Shown here: one piece after another, positions 51,550 through 59,051 of the stretch
How the letters are laid out: each line of letters begins with the position of its first letter
How positions within the stretch are numbered: position 1 is the stretch's first letter
Origin: a virus
IMG/VR virus record: IMGVR_UViG_3300030012_001865
Span: 1 to 64,000 of that record
Length of the DNA stretch: 64,000 bases
Strand: one strand, 5' to 3'
Program-made: the position numbers and the translations under genes
Notes under the pieces: model-generated
Databases searched by the model: none
Told to the model about the DNA's origin: nothing
The model's input: the letters and a program-made list of their open reading frames with translations, nothing else

Positions 51550-52276
51550 TCTGGGCCACATAAAGGTACCAGAGAGAACAGAGACTTACATACCAGTAAG
51601 TCATCAAGAATTAGTAACAAAAATTAAAGAAGCAGGTACAAAGCATTACAATACTGCACCTTTTGAAGAGAAGCTAGAGGTAAATCATAGAGGCCAACAG
51701 ATGTTTGGTAGTATGACATTCCATGATGGCTCTAATCTAAGGGCAGATGGTAGTGGTATGAATAGAAGTATTGGCTTTCGTAATTCTTATGACAAGACAT
51801 TACCTATAGGTGTATGTGGCGGAGCATCAGTATATGTATGCTCTAACCTTATGTTTACAGGTGATATTATTAAGATGCGTAAACACACGCAGAATGTAGA
51901 AGAAGATTTAGATATTCTTATACAAAAGTTATTTGATGACGTAGATAGACGTTATAACGAAGCTATTGCAGCTAGAGAGACTATGTCAGAGATACATTTT
52001 AGCGATATAGACGCAGGTAATTATTTTGGACAATTATTCGTAAATCAAGGTGTTTTGAATGGTTCACAGCTAAACAAAGCAACTAAAGAATGGTTTAAAT
52101 CCCCTGTGTTTACTGAGCGTACAGCGTGGTCTGCATATAATGCATGTACAGAAGCACTCAAAGCTGCGCACCCTATGAATGCTTTGGAAAAGTATACCAA
52201 ATTACATACATTTACAGAAGAATTTACGATAGACCCTTATCTTGAGATGTTAAATCACCAGAGTCTACCGTTCTAA
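51524..52276 (+). CDS. DUF932-like protein
   Basis: A 250-residue protein with the DUF932 signature: RSIGFRNSYDKTLPIGVCGG, then VYVCSNLMFTGDIIKMRKHT, and helical sequence afterwards. DUF932 proteins are common in phages and plasmids near replication genes; their biochemical role is unknown. The C-terminus ends in LNHQSLPF, reminiscent of the aromatic tips of SSB-interacting proteins. It lies between the radical SAM gene and the DnaB module. Confidence 0.75.
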   Translation: MAKLVDFADLGHIKVPERTETYIPVSHQELVTKIKEAGTKHYNTAPFEEKLEVNHRGQQMFGSMTFHDGSNLRADGSGMNRSIGFRNSYDKTLPIGVCGGASVYVCSNLMFTGDIIKMRKHTQNVEEDLDILIQKLFDDVDRRYNEAIAARETMSEIHFSDIDAGNYFGQLFVNQGVLNGSQLNKATKEWFKSPVFTERTAWSAYNACTEALKAAHPMNALEKYTKLHTFTEEFTIDPYLEMLNHQSLPF

Positions 52277-52285
52277 TATAAATGT

Positions 52286-52513
52286 ATGAAGAAAAGTCCT
52301 TATAATGGTAAGCACGTAAATCTTAATGAAATAAGACATTTATACAACGTGTTAAAATTTTATTATGATGACTTAGAATCTCTTAATATTGATGCAGTTA
52401 CAGATATAATGCGTATGGAATTTGGTTGCAAAGTCAGCAGAAATGACGTATATTTATATCTTGTTACTGCGCAATATTGGGATGATGACGGCAATTTATT
52501 ATGTCATGAGTAA
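52286..52513 (+). CDS. Small protein, unknown
   Basis: A 75-residue protein, helical with many Tyr and Asp residues (IRHLYNVLKFYYDDLESLNI). A possible helix-turn-helix (FGCKVSRNDVYLYLVTAQYW) near the C-terminus. It overlaps the next ORF by 8 nt (ATGAGTAA), the same kind of junction seen at 9949-9956. Confidence 0.55.
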   Translation: MKKSPYNGKHVNLNEIRHLYNVLKFYYDDLESLNIDAVTDIMRMEFGCKVSRNDVYLYLVTAQYWDDDGNLLCHE

Positions 52514-52682
52514 CTGTATTGAGTGTAATAACGAATTAAGATGTTTATCAGATGATGTGCTGATGAATTTAACTGAAGAGGAACTAGATAAATATTTAAA
52601 CTGCGATGAAAGTGTCTTTAAACTTGACAAAGTTGAAGGGCAACAAACTGACTCCAAGCGAGTTTGTTTACATGTTAATTAA
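52506..52682 (+). CDS. 58-residue Cys-containing ORF
   Basis: An ORF from ATG 52506: MSNCIECNNELRCLSDDVLM followed by an acidic helix (LTEEELDKYLNC). CxxC near the start could bind a metal with the later Cys. It overlaps the next gene by 77 nt, so its last third may not be under selection. Tentative. Confidence 0.4.
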   Translation: MSNCIECNNELRCLSDDVLMNLTEEELDKYLNCDESVFKLDKVEGQQTDSKRVCLHVN

Positions 52683-53145
52683 AAGCGAAAGCGGTAAACA
52701 ACTCGAAAAATACCTAGAAATCCTACCTATAGACGAGAACAAATTAGAGAAGCGTGGCTTTGTTAAGATAATGCCCGATAACTCTCTTACGCTCCGTCAA
52801 AAAGCGTTGGATCTATTTAAGGTACGAGGATGTGAAGATTGTTGGAATCAATTTGCATTGGCCTACCCACGCAAGGACCAAGGCCGTCCACTACACAATG
52901 ATATGAAGCGCAACAAGCTTAAGTACATAGCATTGATAGAGCGTAATCCAGATCTGCATGATACTATAATTAAAGCTATAGAAGCTGAACTAGAAGATAG
53001 AAAGCGTGCTAGTTGGTCTGGTGAATTCCGTCCTAGATGGAAGATGATGTCATCATACCTAAACCAAGAAGCTTGGACTATGTATGAGAATGTTGAAATA
53101 GAGAAACCTAAAACAGATAATAACTATGGAGAAGACTTAATATGA
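52606..53145 (+). CDS. Replication-associated protein upstream of DnaB
   Basis: A 179-residue protein beginning MKVSLNLTKLKGNKLTPSEF, with a helical N-terminal domain, a KRGFVKIMPDNSLTLRQKAL segment that looks like a small winged helix, and basic helices at the end. It precedes the helicase gene with a 4-nt overlap. Position suggests a helicase loader or initiator, but no AAA motif is present. Assignment is contextual. Confidence 0.55.
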   Translation: MKVSLNLTKLKGNKLTPSEFVYMLIKSESGKQLEKYLEILPIDENKLEKRGFVKIMPDNSLTLRQKALDLFKVRGCEDCWNQFALAYPRKDQGRPLHNDMKRNKLKYIALIERNPDLHDTIIKAIEAELEDRKRASWSGEFRPRWKMMSSYLNQEAWTMYENVEIEKPKTDNNYGEDLI

Positions 53146-54134
53146 GCGAAGAACACAAACCATTACCATGGAGACATATATCAAAAGCATCTAATGCAGC
53201 ACTGCGCTACATAGATGGTAGACGTAAAGGTGAAATTAAATCTTTAACCACGCCGTGGAAGAAGTTTAATAACATATCTATGGGTGGTATAGAATGGCAG
53301 ACTATCACAACTATTGCTGGTATGTCTGGTAGCGGTAAGACTGCAATACTCGGTCAGCTTGAGACAGGACTAAAAGACCTGAATCAAGAAGACGATTTTG
53401 CAATACTATCATTTAATTTCGAGATGTTATCCTCACGGCTGATTGGCCGTAAGCTTAGTAATAAGATGAATATTACTACACAGCAGCTGTATAGTGCGTC
53501 AGAGACATTTAAACTCAATGACAATTACTATATGAATGCAGTACAGGAAGCTCGTAAATTAAATAAGTATGATATAAACTATGTAGATATACCAGGTAGT
53601 GTCAAATCTCTAGAAGCTACAATACTAGCTTTTGCAAAAGAGAAAGACAAGCCTGTTATAATTATGCTAGATCATACTCTACTTGTAAAGAAGGCAGGTG
53701 GTGCACAAGACAGAGATCTGTTGTACGATTTGATGGCTATGTTCAATGGCCTCAAAAAGATTATTAGAGTTGCATTTATTCTAATATCACAGATGAATCG
53801 TAACATAGAAGCGTCAGAGCGCATACAAAACCCTGATTTACACTACCCTAAGAAACAAGACATTTTCGGTGCAGATGCATGCTATATGTATTCTGACATT
53901 GTTGTGGTAACACACAGGCCAGAGATGTTAGGTATTAGGGCATACGGACCAAAGCGTTGGCCTACAGATAATGCTATATTTTGGCACTATCTAAAGGTAC
54001 GCGAGGGTGAGCCATGCATTGCTCTTATGGAGAATGACTTGGCACACAATCAAATACTAGATGCTAAACCACCAAATTACTCGAGCAATGAAAGTAAAGA
54101 AGTACGAGAAGATAGTATCAAAGATACTACTTAA
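53142..54134 (+). CDS. DnaB-like replicative helicase
   Basis: A 330-residue protein equal to the RecA-like C-terminal domain of DnaB, with the N-terminal primase-binding domain reduced. Walker A is G60MSGSGKT67, Walker B IIMLDHT (around 175), and ILISQMNRNIE fits the Q-rich H4/L2 region. It would unwind DNA ahead of PolA, with the primase at 55.8 kb. Truncated DnaB versions like this occur in other phages with separate primases. Confidence 0.88.
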   Translation: MSEEHKPLPWRHISKASNAALRYIDGRRKGEIKSLTTPWKKFNNISMGGIEWQTITTIAGMSGSGKTAILGQLETGLKDLNQEDDFAILSFNFEMLSSRLIGRKLSNKMNITTQQLYSASETFKLNDNYYMNAVQEARKLNKYDINYVDIPGSVKSLEATILAFAKEKDKPVIIMLDHTLLVKKAGGAQDRDLLYDLMAMFNGLKKIIRVAFILISQMNRNIEASERIQNPDLHYPKKQDIFGADACYMYSDIVVVTHRPEMLGIRAYGPKRWPTDNAIFWHYLKVREGEPCIALMENDLAHNQILDAKPPNYSSNESKEVREDSIKDTT

Positions 54135-54384
54135 CAAGTTTACTGCTAGAAATAGCGATTACGTTCTTTACGCATTTGTATTACTAGAGTATGGTGTCGA
54201 CATTGACACGCTAAGCACTAAAGATTTTCTAAAAGGTTTGAATAACAAAACATACCCATCTTTCGAGGGCATAGGACGTTGTCGCCGTAAACTACAAGAA
54301 AATCATCCAGAGTTTAGAGGTACAAAATGGCATGCAAGGCACGCAGAACAAGAAAAAGTTAAAAACGATTTAAATTTATTCTAA
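54088..54384 (+). CDS. Small basic protein with conserved-looking RRK block
   Basis: A 98-residue protein from ATG 54088 (MKVKKYEKIVSKILLNKF); an upstream ATG at 54061 would lengthen the overlap with DnaB from 47 to 74 nt. The block YPSFEGIGRCRRKLQENHPE and the preceding NSDYVLYAFVLLEYG are familiar from small phage proteins of unknown role. Basic and helical, possibly DNA-binding. Confidence 0.6.
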   Translation: MKVKKYEKIVSKILLNKFTARNSDYVLYAFVLLEYGVDIDTLSTKDFLKGLNNKTYPSFEGIGRCRRKLQENHPEFRGTKWHARHAEQEKVKNDLNLF

Positions 54385-54560
54385 TGGAAGAACAAGAAAC
54401 CATTAAGTGGGGATTCTTTGATGGACACCCCCAATCAATTAGAAGTAAAGAGCATCAAGAGTATCTTATAAAAGAATACAACAAGAATAAGCCTCTTGAA
54501 GAACAAGTAGATAATATTACAGAATTTTTATTAGCTATAAAACAAGAAAAAGAAGATTAA
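54384..54560 (+). CDS. 58-residue acidic protein
   Basis: A small ORF between two TAATG junctions: MEEQETIKWGFFDGHPQSIR, a charged helix and an acidic end (AIKQEKED). It exactly fills the gap between its neighbours, which supports it as a gene. Function unknown. Confidence 0.65.
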   Translation: MEEQETIKWGFFDGHPQSIRSKEHQEYLIKEYNKNKPLEEQVDNITEFLLAIKQEKED

Positions 54561-55240
54561 TGGCACAAGAATTATTAGTAGTTGGCGCAAGTGGTACAGG
54601 GAAATCCACTTCAATAGAAAACTTAAACCCTGAGTCTACATTTATTGTTAACGTGGCGCGTAAAGCACTACCGTTCAAAGGATGGAAGACTAAATATCCT
54701 ACATTCAACAAAGAGAACCCGCAAGGTAGATTTCATTCTAGCGATGTACCTGGTGAGATTCTTAAATGTTTGAATTACATCAATGAACAACGTCCTGAGA
54801 TCAAGACGATTGTCATCGATGACTATCAATACACAATGGCAAACGAGTATATGCGTAGAGCTAACGAGACTGGTTTCAAAAAGTTTACTGAGATTGCTCA
54901 GAATGCTTGGTCGATAATCAATGCCGTTAAATCTATGCGTGACGATTTGCTTGTAGTATTCATGATGCACTCCGAGGTTACATTCGACGCACACGGTAAC
55001 AAAGTAACTAAAGCAAAGACGATCGGTAAGATGATGGACAATGTGGTTACCCTCGAAGGTATGTTTACTATTGTATTGTACACAGATGTCACAAAGAGTG
55101 AGACAGGTATGACGTACTCGTTTATTACACAAAACGACGGTACTAATACAGGTAAAACTCCAAAAGACATGTTTGGATCTGTTAAAATACCAAACGATTT
55201 AGCGTTGGTAGCACAAGCTATCGAAGAGTATAATAATTAA
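54560..55240 (+). CDS. Sak4-like P-loop ATPase (recombination)
   Basis: A 226-residue protein with Walker A G9ASGTGKS16 at the very N-terminus and Walker B IVIDD (84-88). The compact RecA-like fold, with a polar motif III region (VVFMMHSEVTFD), fits Sak4-type single-strand annealing ATPases. Related phages carry such an ATPase next to an SSB-like gene, as here at 55258. With the RecE-like nuclease at 57.5 kb it would form a phage recombination pair. Confidence 0.75.
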   Translation: MAQELLVVGASGTGKSTSIENLNPESTFIVNVARKALPFKGWKTKYPTFNKENPQGRFHSSDVPGEILKCLNYINEQRPEIKTIVIDDYQYTMANEYMRRANETGFKKFTEIAQNAWSIINAVKSMRDDLLVVFMMHSEVTFDAHGNKVTKAKTIGKMMDNVVTLEGMFTIVLYTDVTKSETGMTYSFITQNDGTNTGKTPKDMFGSVKIPNDLALVAQAIEEYNN

Positions 55241-55257
55241 TTTTAAAAGAGAGAAAA

Positions 55258-55812
55258 ATGTACGGAAGTAACGTAGAAAGTAACAGTACTGGCGGTGTAA
55301 TGCCAGAAGTAGGTATCGTAGAGAACTGCGAGCTAACAAGTGTAACAATGAACACAGACAAAGGTGGTAGACTTGACTTCGAGTTTAAGCAGCCTAATGG
55401 TGCAACAGTAAAACATGCCGAGTTCCCTGCCAATCCAGACTATGGTGATGTAGAGAAACAAGCTACAGATGTATCACGTCGTGTAAAACATATTGCTACT
55501 AAATTTATGCCTGAGTCAGAGTTTGTGATTACAGATGTAAATAGTTTTGAAGAGTATGGCCACAAGGTTACAAATTTGTTTGGTCAGAAATATGCTGGTA
55601 AAAAGTTTAGAATGTTATTTATCTACAAAGGTAAATATGTGTCTCTGCCTAAGTATCCTAACTTTATCGAAGGTATGGAGACACCTGCAGAGAAGACTAA
55701 TATCTATATTTCAGACTACAACAAGAAGAAACTTGTTAAGCCTGAACCAGATGCGGCTCCAGTAACACCAGAAACAGTAATGAGTACAGGTGGTGCTGAA
55801 ATGCCGTTCTAA
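55258..55812 (+). CDS. SSB-like protein
   Basis: A 184-residue protein: beta-rich core (GIVENCELTSVTMNTDKGGR, RMLFIYKGKYVSLPKYPNF) consistent with an OB fold, then a flexible Pro/Thr/Glu-rich linker and a C-terminal tip EMPF like the DDIPF tip of bacterial SSB that recruits partner proteins. It lies between the Sak4-like ATPase and primase, with its stop overlapping the primase start. It probably coats single-stranded DNA during replication and recombination. Confidence 0.7.
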   Translation: MYGSNVESNSTGGVMPEVGIVENCELTSVTMNTDKGGRLDFEFKQPNGATVKHAEFPANPDYGDVEKQATDVSRRVKHIATKFMPESEFVITDVNSFEEYGHKVTNLFGQKYAGKKFRMLFIYKGKYVSLPKYPNFIEGMETPAEKTNIYISDYNKKKLVKPEPDAAPVTPETVMSTGGAEMPF

Positions 55813-56885
55813 TGTACGGTAGCCGTGTAGTAGAACTTAGTGATGAGGAGATTCTAAGCAGGATTAGCTGCTTAGACATCTTCTCTTACTATATAGGTAA
55901 AGATTTTAAATATGGTAGAGCTATATGTTCTCCACTCCGTAAGGATAAATCACCTTCTTTTACTATCTTTAAGCACAATAGTGGTAAGTATTTTTTCAAG
56001 GATTTTAGTACAGGTGAATCAGGCGACTGTTTTACTTTTCTTACTAAGCTCTTTGGTTTGAGACGATTTGATACATACAGACTTGTAGATAATGACTTTC
56101 AGCTTGGAATATCTACTACAAACTTTAATACGCCTACCAGACAATATGTAGGTGAGCGTATGAAAGAGTTGCAGAATATAGAACCATCTACTACTACTAT
56201 ACAAATTAAATCACGCCCTTGGAATGGGCAGGAGGATAAAAATTTCTGGTCTAAATATGGAATATGTTGTAACATCCTTAATAGATTTCACGTCAGACCC
56301 GCAGAACACGTGTGGGTTAATGATCGCCTCATTGTTAGCGCTAATAGGTACAATCCTATATATTCGTATGATTTTGGGGAAGGAAAAATGAAAATATACC
56401 AGCCATATGGCAAATACAAATGGCTTAGTAACACTAGTGCGTCGGACCTACAAGGTTTGAGCCAACTGCCTGATAGCGGAGACACACTAGTGATTACTAA
56501 ATCATTGAAAGATGTTATGTGTTTGAGTATATGGGATATACCTGCAGTGGCACCCTCGTCAGAAAGTTGTGTCATTCCTGCAGATGTTGTCAAGAATTTA
56601 TATGACAGATTTGCACGAATATACATATTATATGACTTTGACCGCACTGGCGTAGCTTTTGCTAATCAACATAGAAAGAGGTATGGATTTATACCATTAT
56701 TTTTTACTAATGGAAAATTTAATACCTTTGACTACGGAGCGAAGGATTTGTCAGACTTTATAGCTAACAAAAGTCTTAGACATGCTGCAGAATTAATAGA
56801 ACACACATGCCAAGAGGGATATTCATACCAGGAAACGTACCGTCAAGTAAGAACGGTAGAAGATGGACAGGAAGGTACTTTATAG
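55812..56885 (+). CDS. Primase (DnaG/TOPRIM type)
   Basis: A 357-residue protein. The N-terminal region resembles the CHC2 zinc domain (GRAICSPLRKDKSPSFTIF) but has Arg where the His ligand usually sits, and only two Cys are conserved. The C-terminal TOPRIM half has VITKSLKDVM in place of a canonical acidic motif, and YILYDFDRTG, the DxD. Such TKSLKD variants are known from other phage primases. It overlaps RusA by 79 nt. Confidence 0.8.
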   Translation: MYGSRVVELSDEEILSRISCLDIFSYYIGKDFKYGRAICSPLRKDKSPSFTIFKHNSGKYFFKDFSTGESGDCFTFLTKLFGLRRFDTYRLVDNDFQLGISTTNFNTPTRQYVGERMKELQNIEPSTTTIQIKSRPWNGQEDKNFWSKYGICCNILNRFHVRPAEHVWVNDRLIVSANRYNPIYSYDFGEGKMKIYQPYGKYKWLSNTSASDLQGLSQLPDSGDTLVITKSLKDVMCLSIWDIPAVAPSSESCVIPADVVKNLYDRFARIYILYDFDRTGVAFANQHRKRYGFIPLFFTNGKFNTFDYGAKDLSDFIANKSLRHAAELIEHTCQEGYSYQETYRQVRTVEDGQEGTL

Positions 56886-57193
56886 TTTCTAAACAAACTC
56901 AACGATACTACAAGAATAGTAAAAAGTATTGGGTCGAGTATAAGAAAGAATTCAAAAAATTATTAAAGGGAAAAGATTCACAAAACAAAGCGCCGTATCG
57001 AATTACGTTTAAGTTTGTACGCAAGAGTAGACATAAGTTTGACTACATAAATCCTGCACAGACTGTACAAGATCAGATGGTAAAATTCGGGTGGATAACT
57101 GATGATAATGCAGAAGAAATGATTCCTATATTCTTAGAGTTTGAATACAATAAAGATAACCCAGGAGTTTATATTAACGTTTTAAAATCATAA
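56807..57193 (+). CDS. RusA-like Holliday junction resolvase
   Basis: A 128-residue protein with the RusA layout: IPGNVPSSKNGRRW near the start, and the acidic active-site run HKFD79YINPAQTVQD89QM followed by WITD99D100NAEE. Length and residues match phage RusA homologs. It resolves branched DNA before packaging. Its start lies 79 nt inside the primase gene, an unusually long overlap. Confidence 0.88.
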   Translation: MPRGIFIPGNVPSSKNGRRWTGRYFIVSKQTQRYYKNSKKYWVEYKKEFKKLLKGKDSQNKAPYRITFKFVRKSRHKFDYINPAQTVQDQMVKFGWITDDNAEEMIPIFLEFEYNKDNPGVYINVLKS

Positions 57194-57195
57194 TT

Positions 57196-57501
57196 ATGAC
57201 AATACAATACACAGAAGAGTTTAAGACAAAGTGCTTTAACTATCTTAGACACTTCATGGATATTAGGTTACTGATGTCTGCTATAGATAATAGCAGAGAT
57301 AGCGTTGTAAGATATTATCTCGAGAGAGCACTAGATGATCCAGAACTGTACGTGGATCATATGGCTGACGACGGAGATCGTATGGTTGCAAATGCTAAAA
57401 TACATGCTCATGCACAGCGGCAAGAGCTATACAATGAATACATGGAATTATTAACTAAAACACTAGACAAACAAAATGTCCGAAGAAAATTACTACGGTA
57501 G
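57196..57501 (+). CDS. Small protein, unknown
   Basis: A 101-residue helical protein (YTEEFKTKCFNYLRHFMDIR, then RMVANAKIHAHAQRQELYNE) with no recognised motif. It overlaps the RecE-like nuclease by 26 nt. Position suggests a role in recombination or replication. Confidence 0.55.
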   Translation: MTIQYTEEFKTKCFNYLRHFMDIRLLMSAIDNSRDSVVRYYLERALDDPELYVDHMADDGDRMVANAKIHAHAQRQELYNEYMELLTKTLDKQNVRRKLLR

Positions 57502-58468
57502 AGAAGAAATCTCTAACAGCGATTTAAATGAGTTAAAAGTATCTCCTCGCAGATTTGTTATGCGAAAACAAAGAGAGATGCAAACAAAAAGTGCCGCTTT
57601 AGAACTTGGTACTCTTATTCATAGATTTACGCTAGAACCTGACACATTTATACTAGCAGACGTAGAGCCTGTTGGAGGTAAAATGGGTGAGTATATTAAA
57701 TCTTATTATGAGTTAGAGAAAGTTGGTACGCCAGAAGATAAAATAGCTGAGATGGCGTATCAGATGTCTGGTTATAAACCATCTCATTCTAAACCAGAAA
57801 CTATTCTTAAAAGCTTTAAAAACAAAGAAGAAAATGTAAAGTTTTATGAGTTTCTAAAAAATGCAGAAGGAAAAATAGCGCTTACACCAAAAGATAAGCA
57901 AATTGTAGAAGGATGTCTAACATCTTTACGCGGTCATGTAGTATCTAATAAGTTATTATTTACAGAGTATAATGAAGAATCAAACACAGAAGCTTTTAAC
58001 GAGCGAGAGATATTCTTTAAACAATATGATGTAGATTGTAAATCTAAATTAGATAGAATTATTGTAGATCACGATAATAAAACAGTGACTATTGTAGATC
58101 TTAAAACTACTAGTAGCCAAGTTTATGGTACATGCGAACCATTGCCAAAAAAGCTTAGAACTGGTGTACTAATTAGAGATTGGCACGTTACAGGTTTTAT
58201 GTATGCCTGCATAAACTACTCTTATTATAGACAACTAGCATTTTATATAAACGCTGCTATTGCTGAATACCCAGACTATGGGGTAGAAGCTTTTATTGTT
58301 GCTGTAGATACAAAAGGTTCGTATGATGTAGCAGTATATAAATTACCTCAAGAATGGCTTGATGAAGGTAATGAAGAGATAAAATGTCTTTTAACCGAGT
58401 TAAAACATTATAAAGAAGCAAATAACTTTAGTGTAAAACAAGGATACGAAGAGGTTGTATCATATTAA
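57476..58468 (+). CDS. RecE-like PD-(D/E)XK exonuclease
   Basis: A 330-residue protein. N-terminal LGTLIHRFTLEPDTF gives the first acidic motif, KLD193RIIVD is followed by TIVD208LK210TT (DxK), and the YRQLAFYINAA helix provides the QxxxY motif. This order fits RecE/PDDEXK_1 phage exonucleases. With the Sak4-like ATPase and SSB-like protein it makes a complete recombination set, while a second PD-(D/E)XK nuclease lies at 43.1 kb. Confidence 0.85.
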   Translation: MSEENYYGREEISNSDLNELKVSPRRFVMRKQREMQTKSAALELGTLIHRFTLEPDTFILADVEPVGGKMGEYIKSYYELEKVGTPEDKIAEMAYQMSGYKPSHSKPETILKSFKNKEENVKFYEFLKNAEGKIALTPKDKQIVEGCLTSLRGHVVSNKLLFTEYNEESNTEAFNEREIFFKQYDVDCKSKLDRIIVDHDNKTVTIVDLKTTSSQVYGTCEPLPKKLRTGVLIRDWHVTGFMYACINYSYYRQLAFYINAAIAEYPDYGVEAFIVAVDTKGSYDVAVYKLPQEWLDEGNEEIKCLLTELKHYKEANNFSVKQGYEEVVSY

Positions 58469-58478
58469 GTAGATTGTG

Positions 58479-59051
58479 ATGGGGAAGATTGATATTGTGC
58501 CGAAACAAATGCTTAACAAGAGCTATACCTACATTCTTCCTATGCTCAGCACAAAACTAGATGTTGTTAAACAGAATCTTATCAATGCTTATATAGGCGC
58601 TGATGAGTATTCTGGATACGACAATCATATTTTTTTGCTGTATAGATATGTAGGTAATCCAAGATTTATAGAATACGAAGATTACTTAGAACATACTGTA
58701 TTGTTTAAAGCTAAATACGATCCTGATAAATATCATGTAATGTTTATTTTTGATGTTCCTAAAGATTATCAGAGAGAGTATGATTTATTTAAAAAAGGCA
58801 AATATTCTAAGTTTTCTCAAGAATATAAAATCTTGATATTTAAATTTCATCAAATTTTAGACGAAAATCATAAGGTGGCTAAAGTTCTTTATAGACATCC
58901 AGATCTTAGAGAAGAGATAGAAGACAGATTAGATACTGTACTTCCTGAAGACTCTGAGCTATCTTCTGTACCTGATCTTTCTATAGAGATGTATACAGAA
59001 GAGATGAAAATAACAGACCCTTTAGTTCCACCAGAAAATCCATTTGAATAA
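58479..59051 (+). CDS. Protein of 190 residues, unknown
   Basis: Start taken at ATG 58479; the GTG three bases upstream is the same frame. Helical and acidic, with IFLLYRYVGNPRFIEYEDYL and an acidic C-terminal tail (EMKITDPLVPPENPFE). It may be a regulator or a partner of the rII pair that follows it. I do not recognise the family. Confidence 0.6.
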   Translation: MGKIDIVPKQMLNKSYTYILPMLSTKLDVVKQNLINAYIGADEYSGYDNHIFLLYRYVGNPRFIEYEDYLEHTVLFKAKYDPDKYHVMFIFDVPKDYQREYDLFKKGKYSKFSQEYKILIFKFHQILDENHKVAKVLYRHPDLREEIEDRLDTVLPEDSELSSVPDLSIEMYTEEMKITDPLVPPENPFE

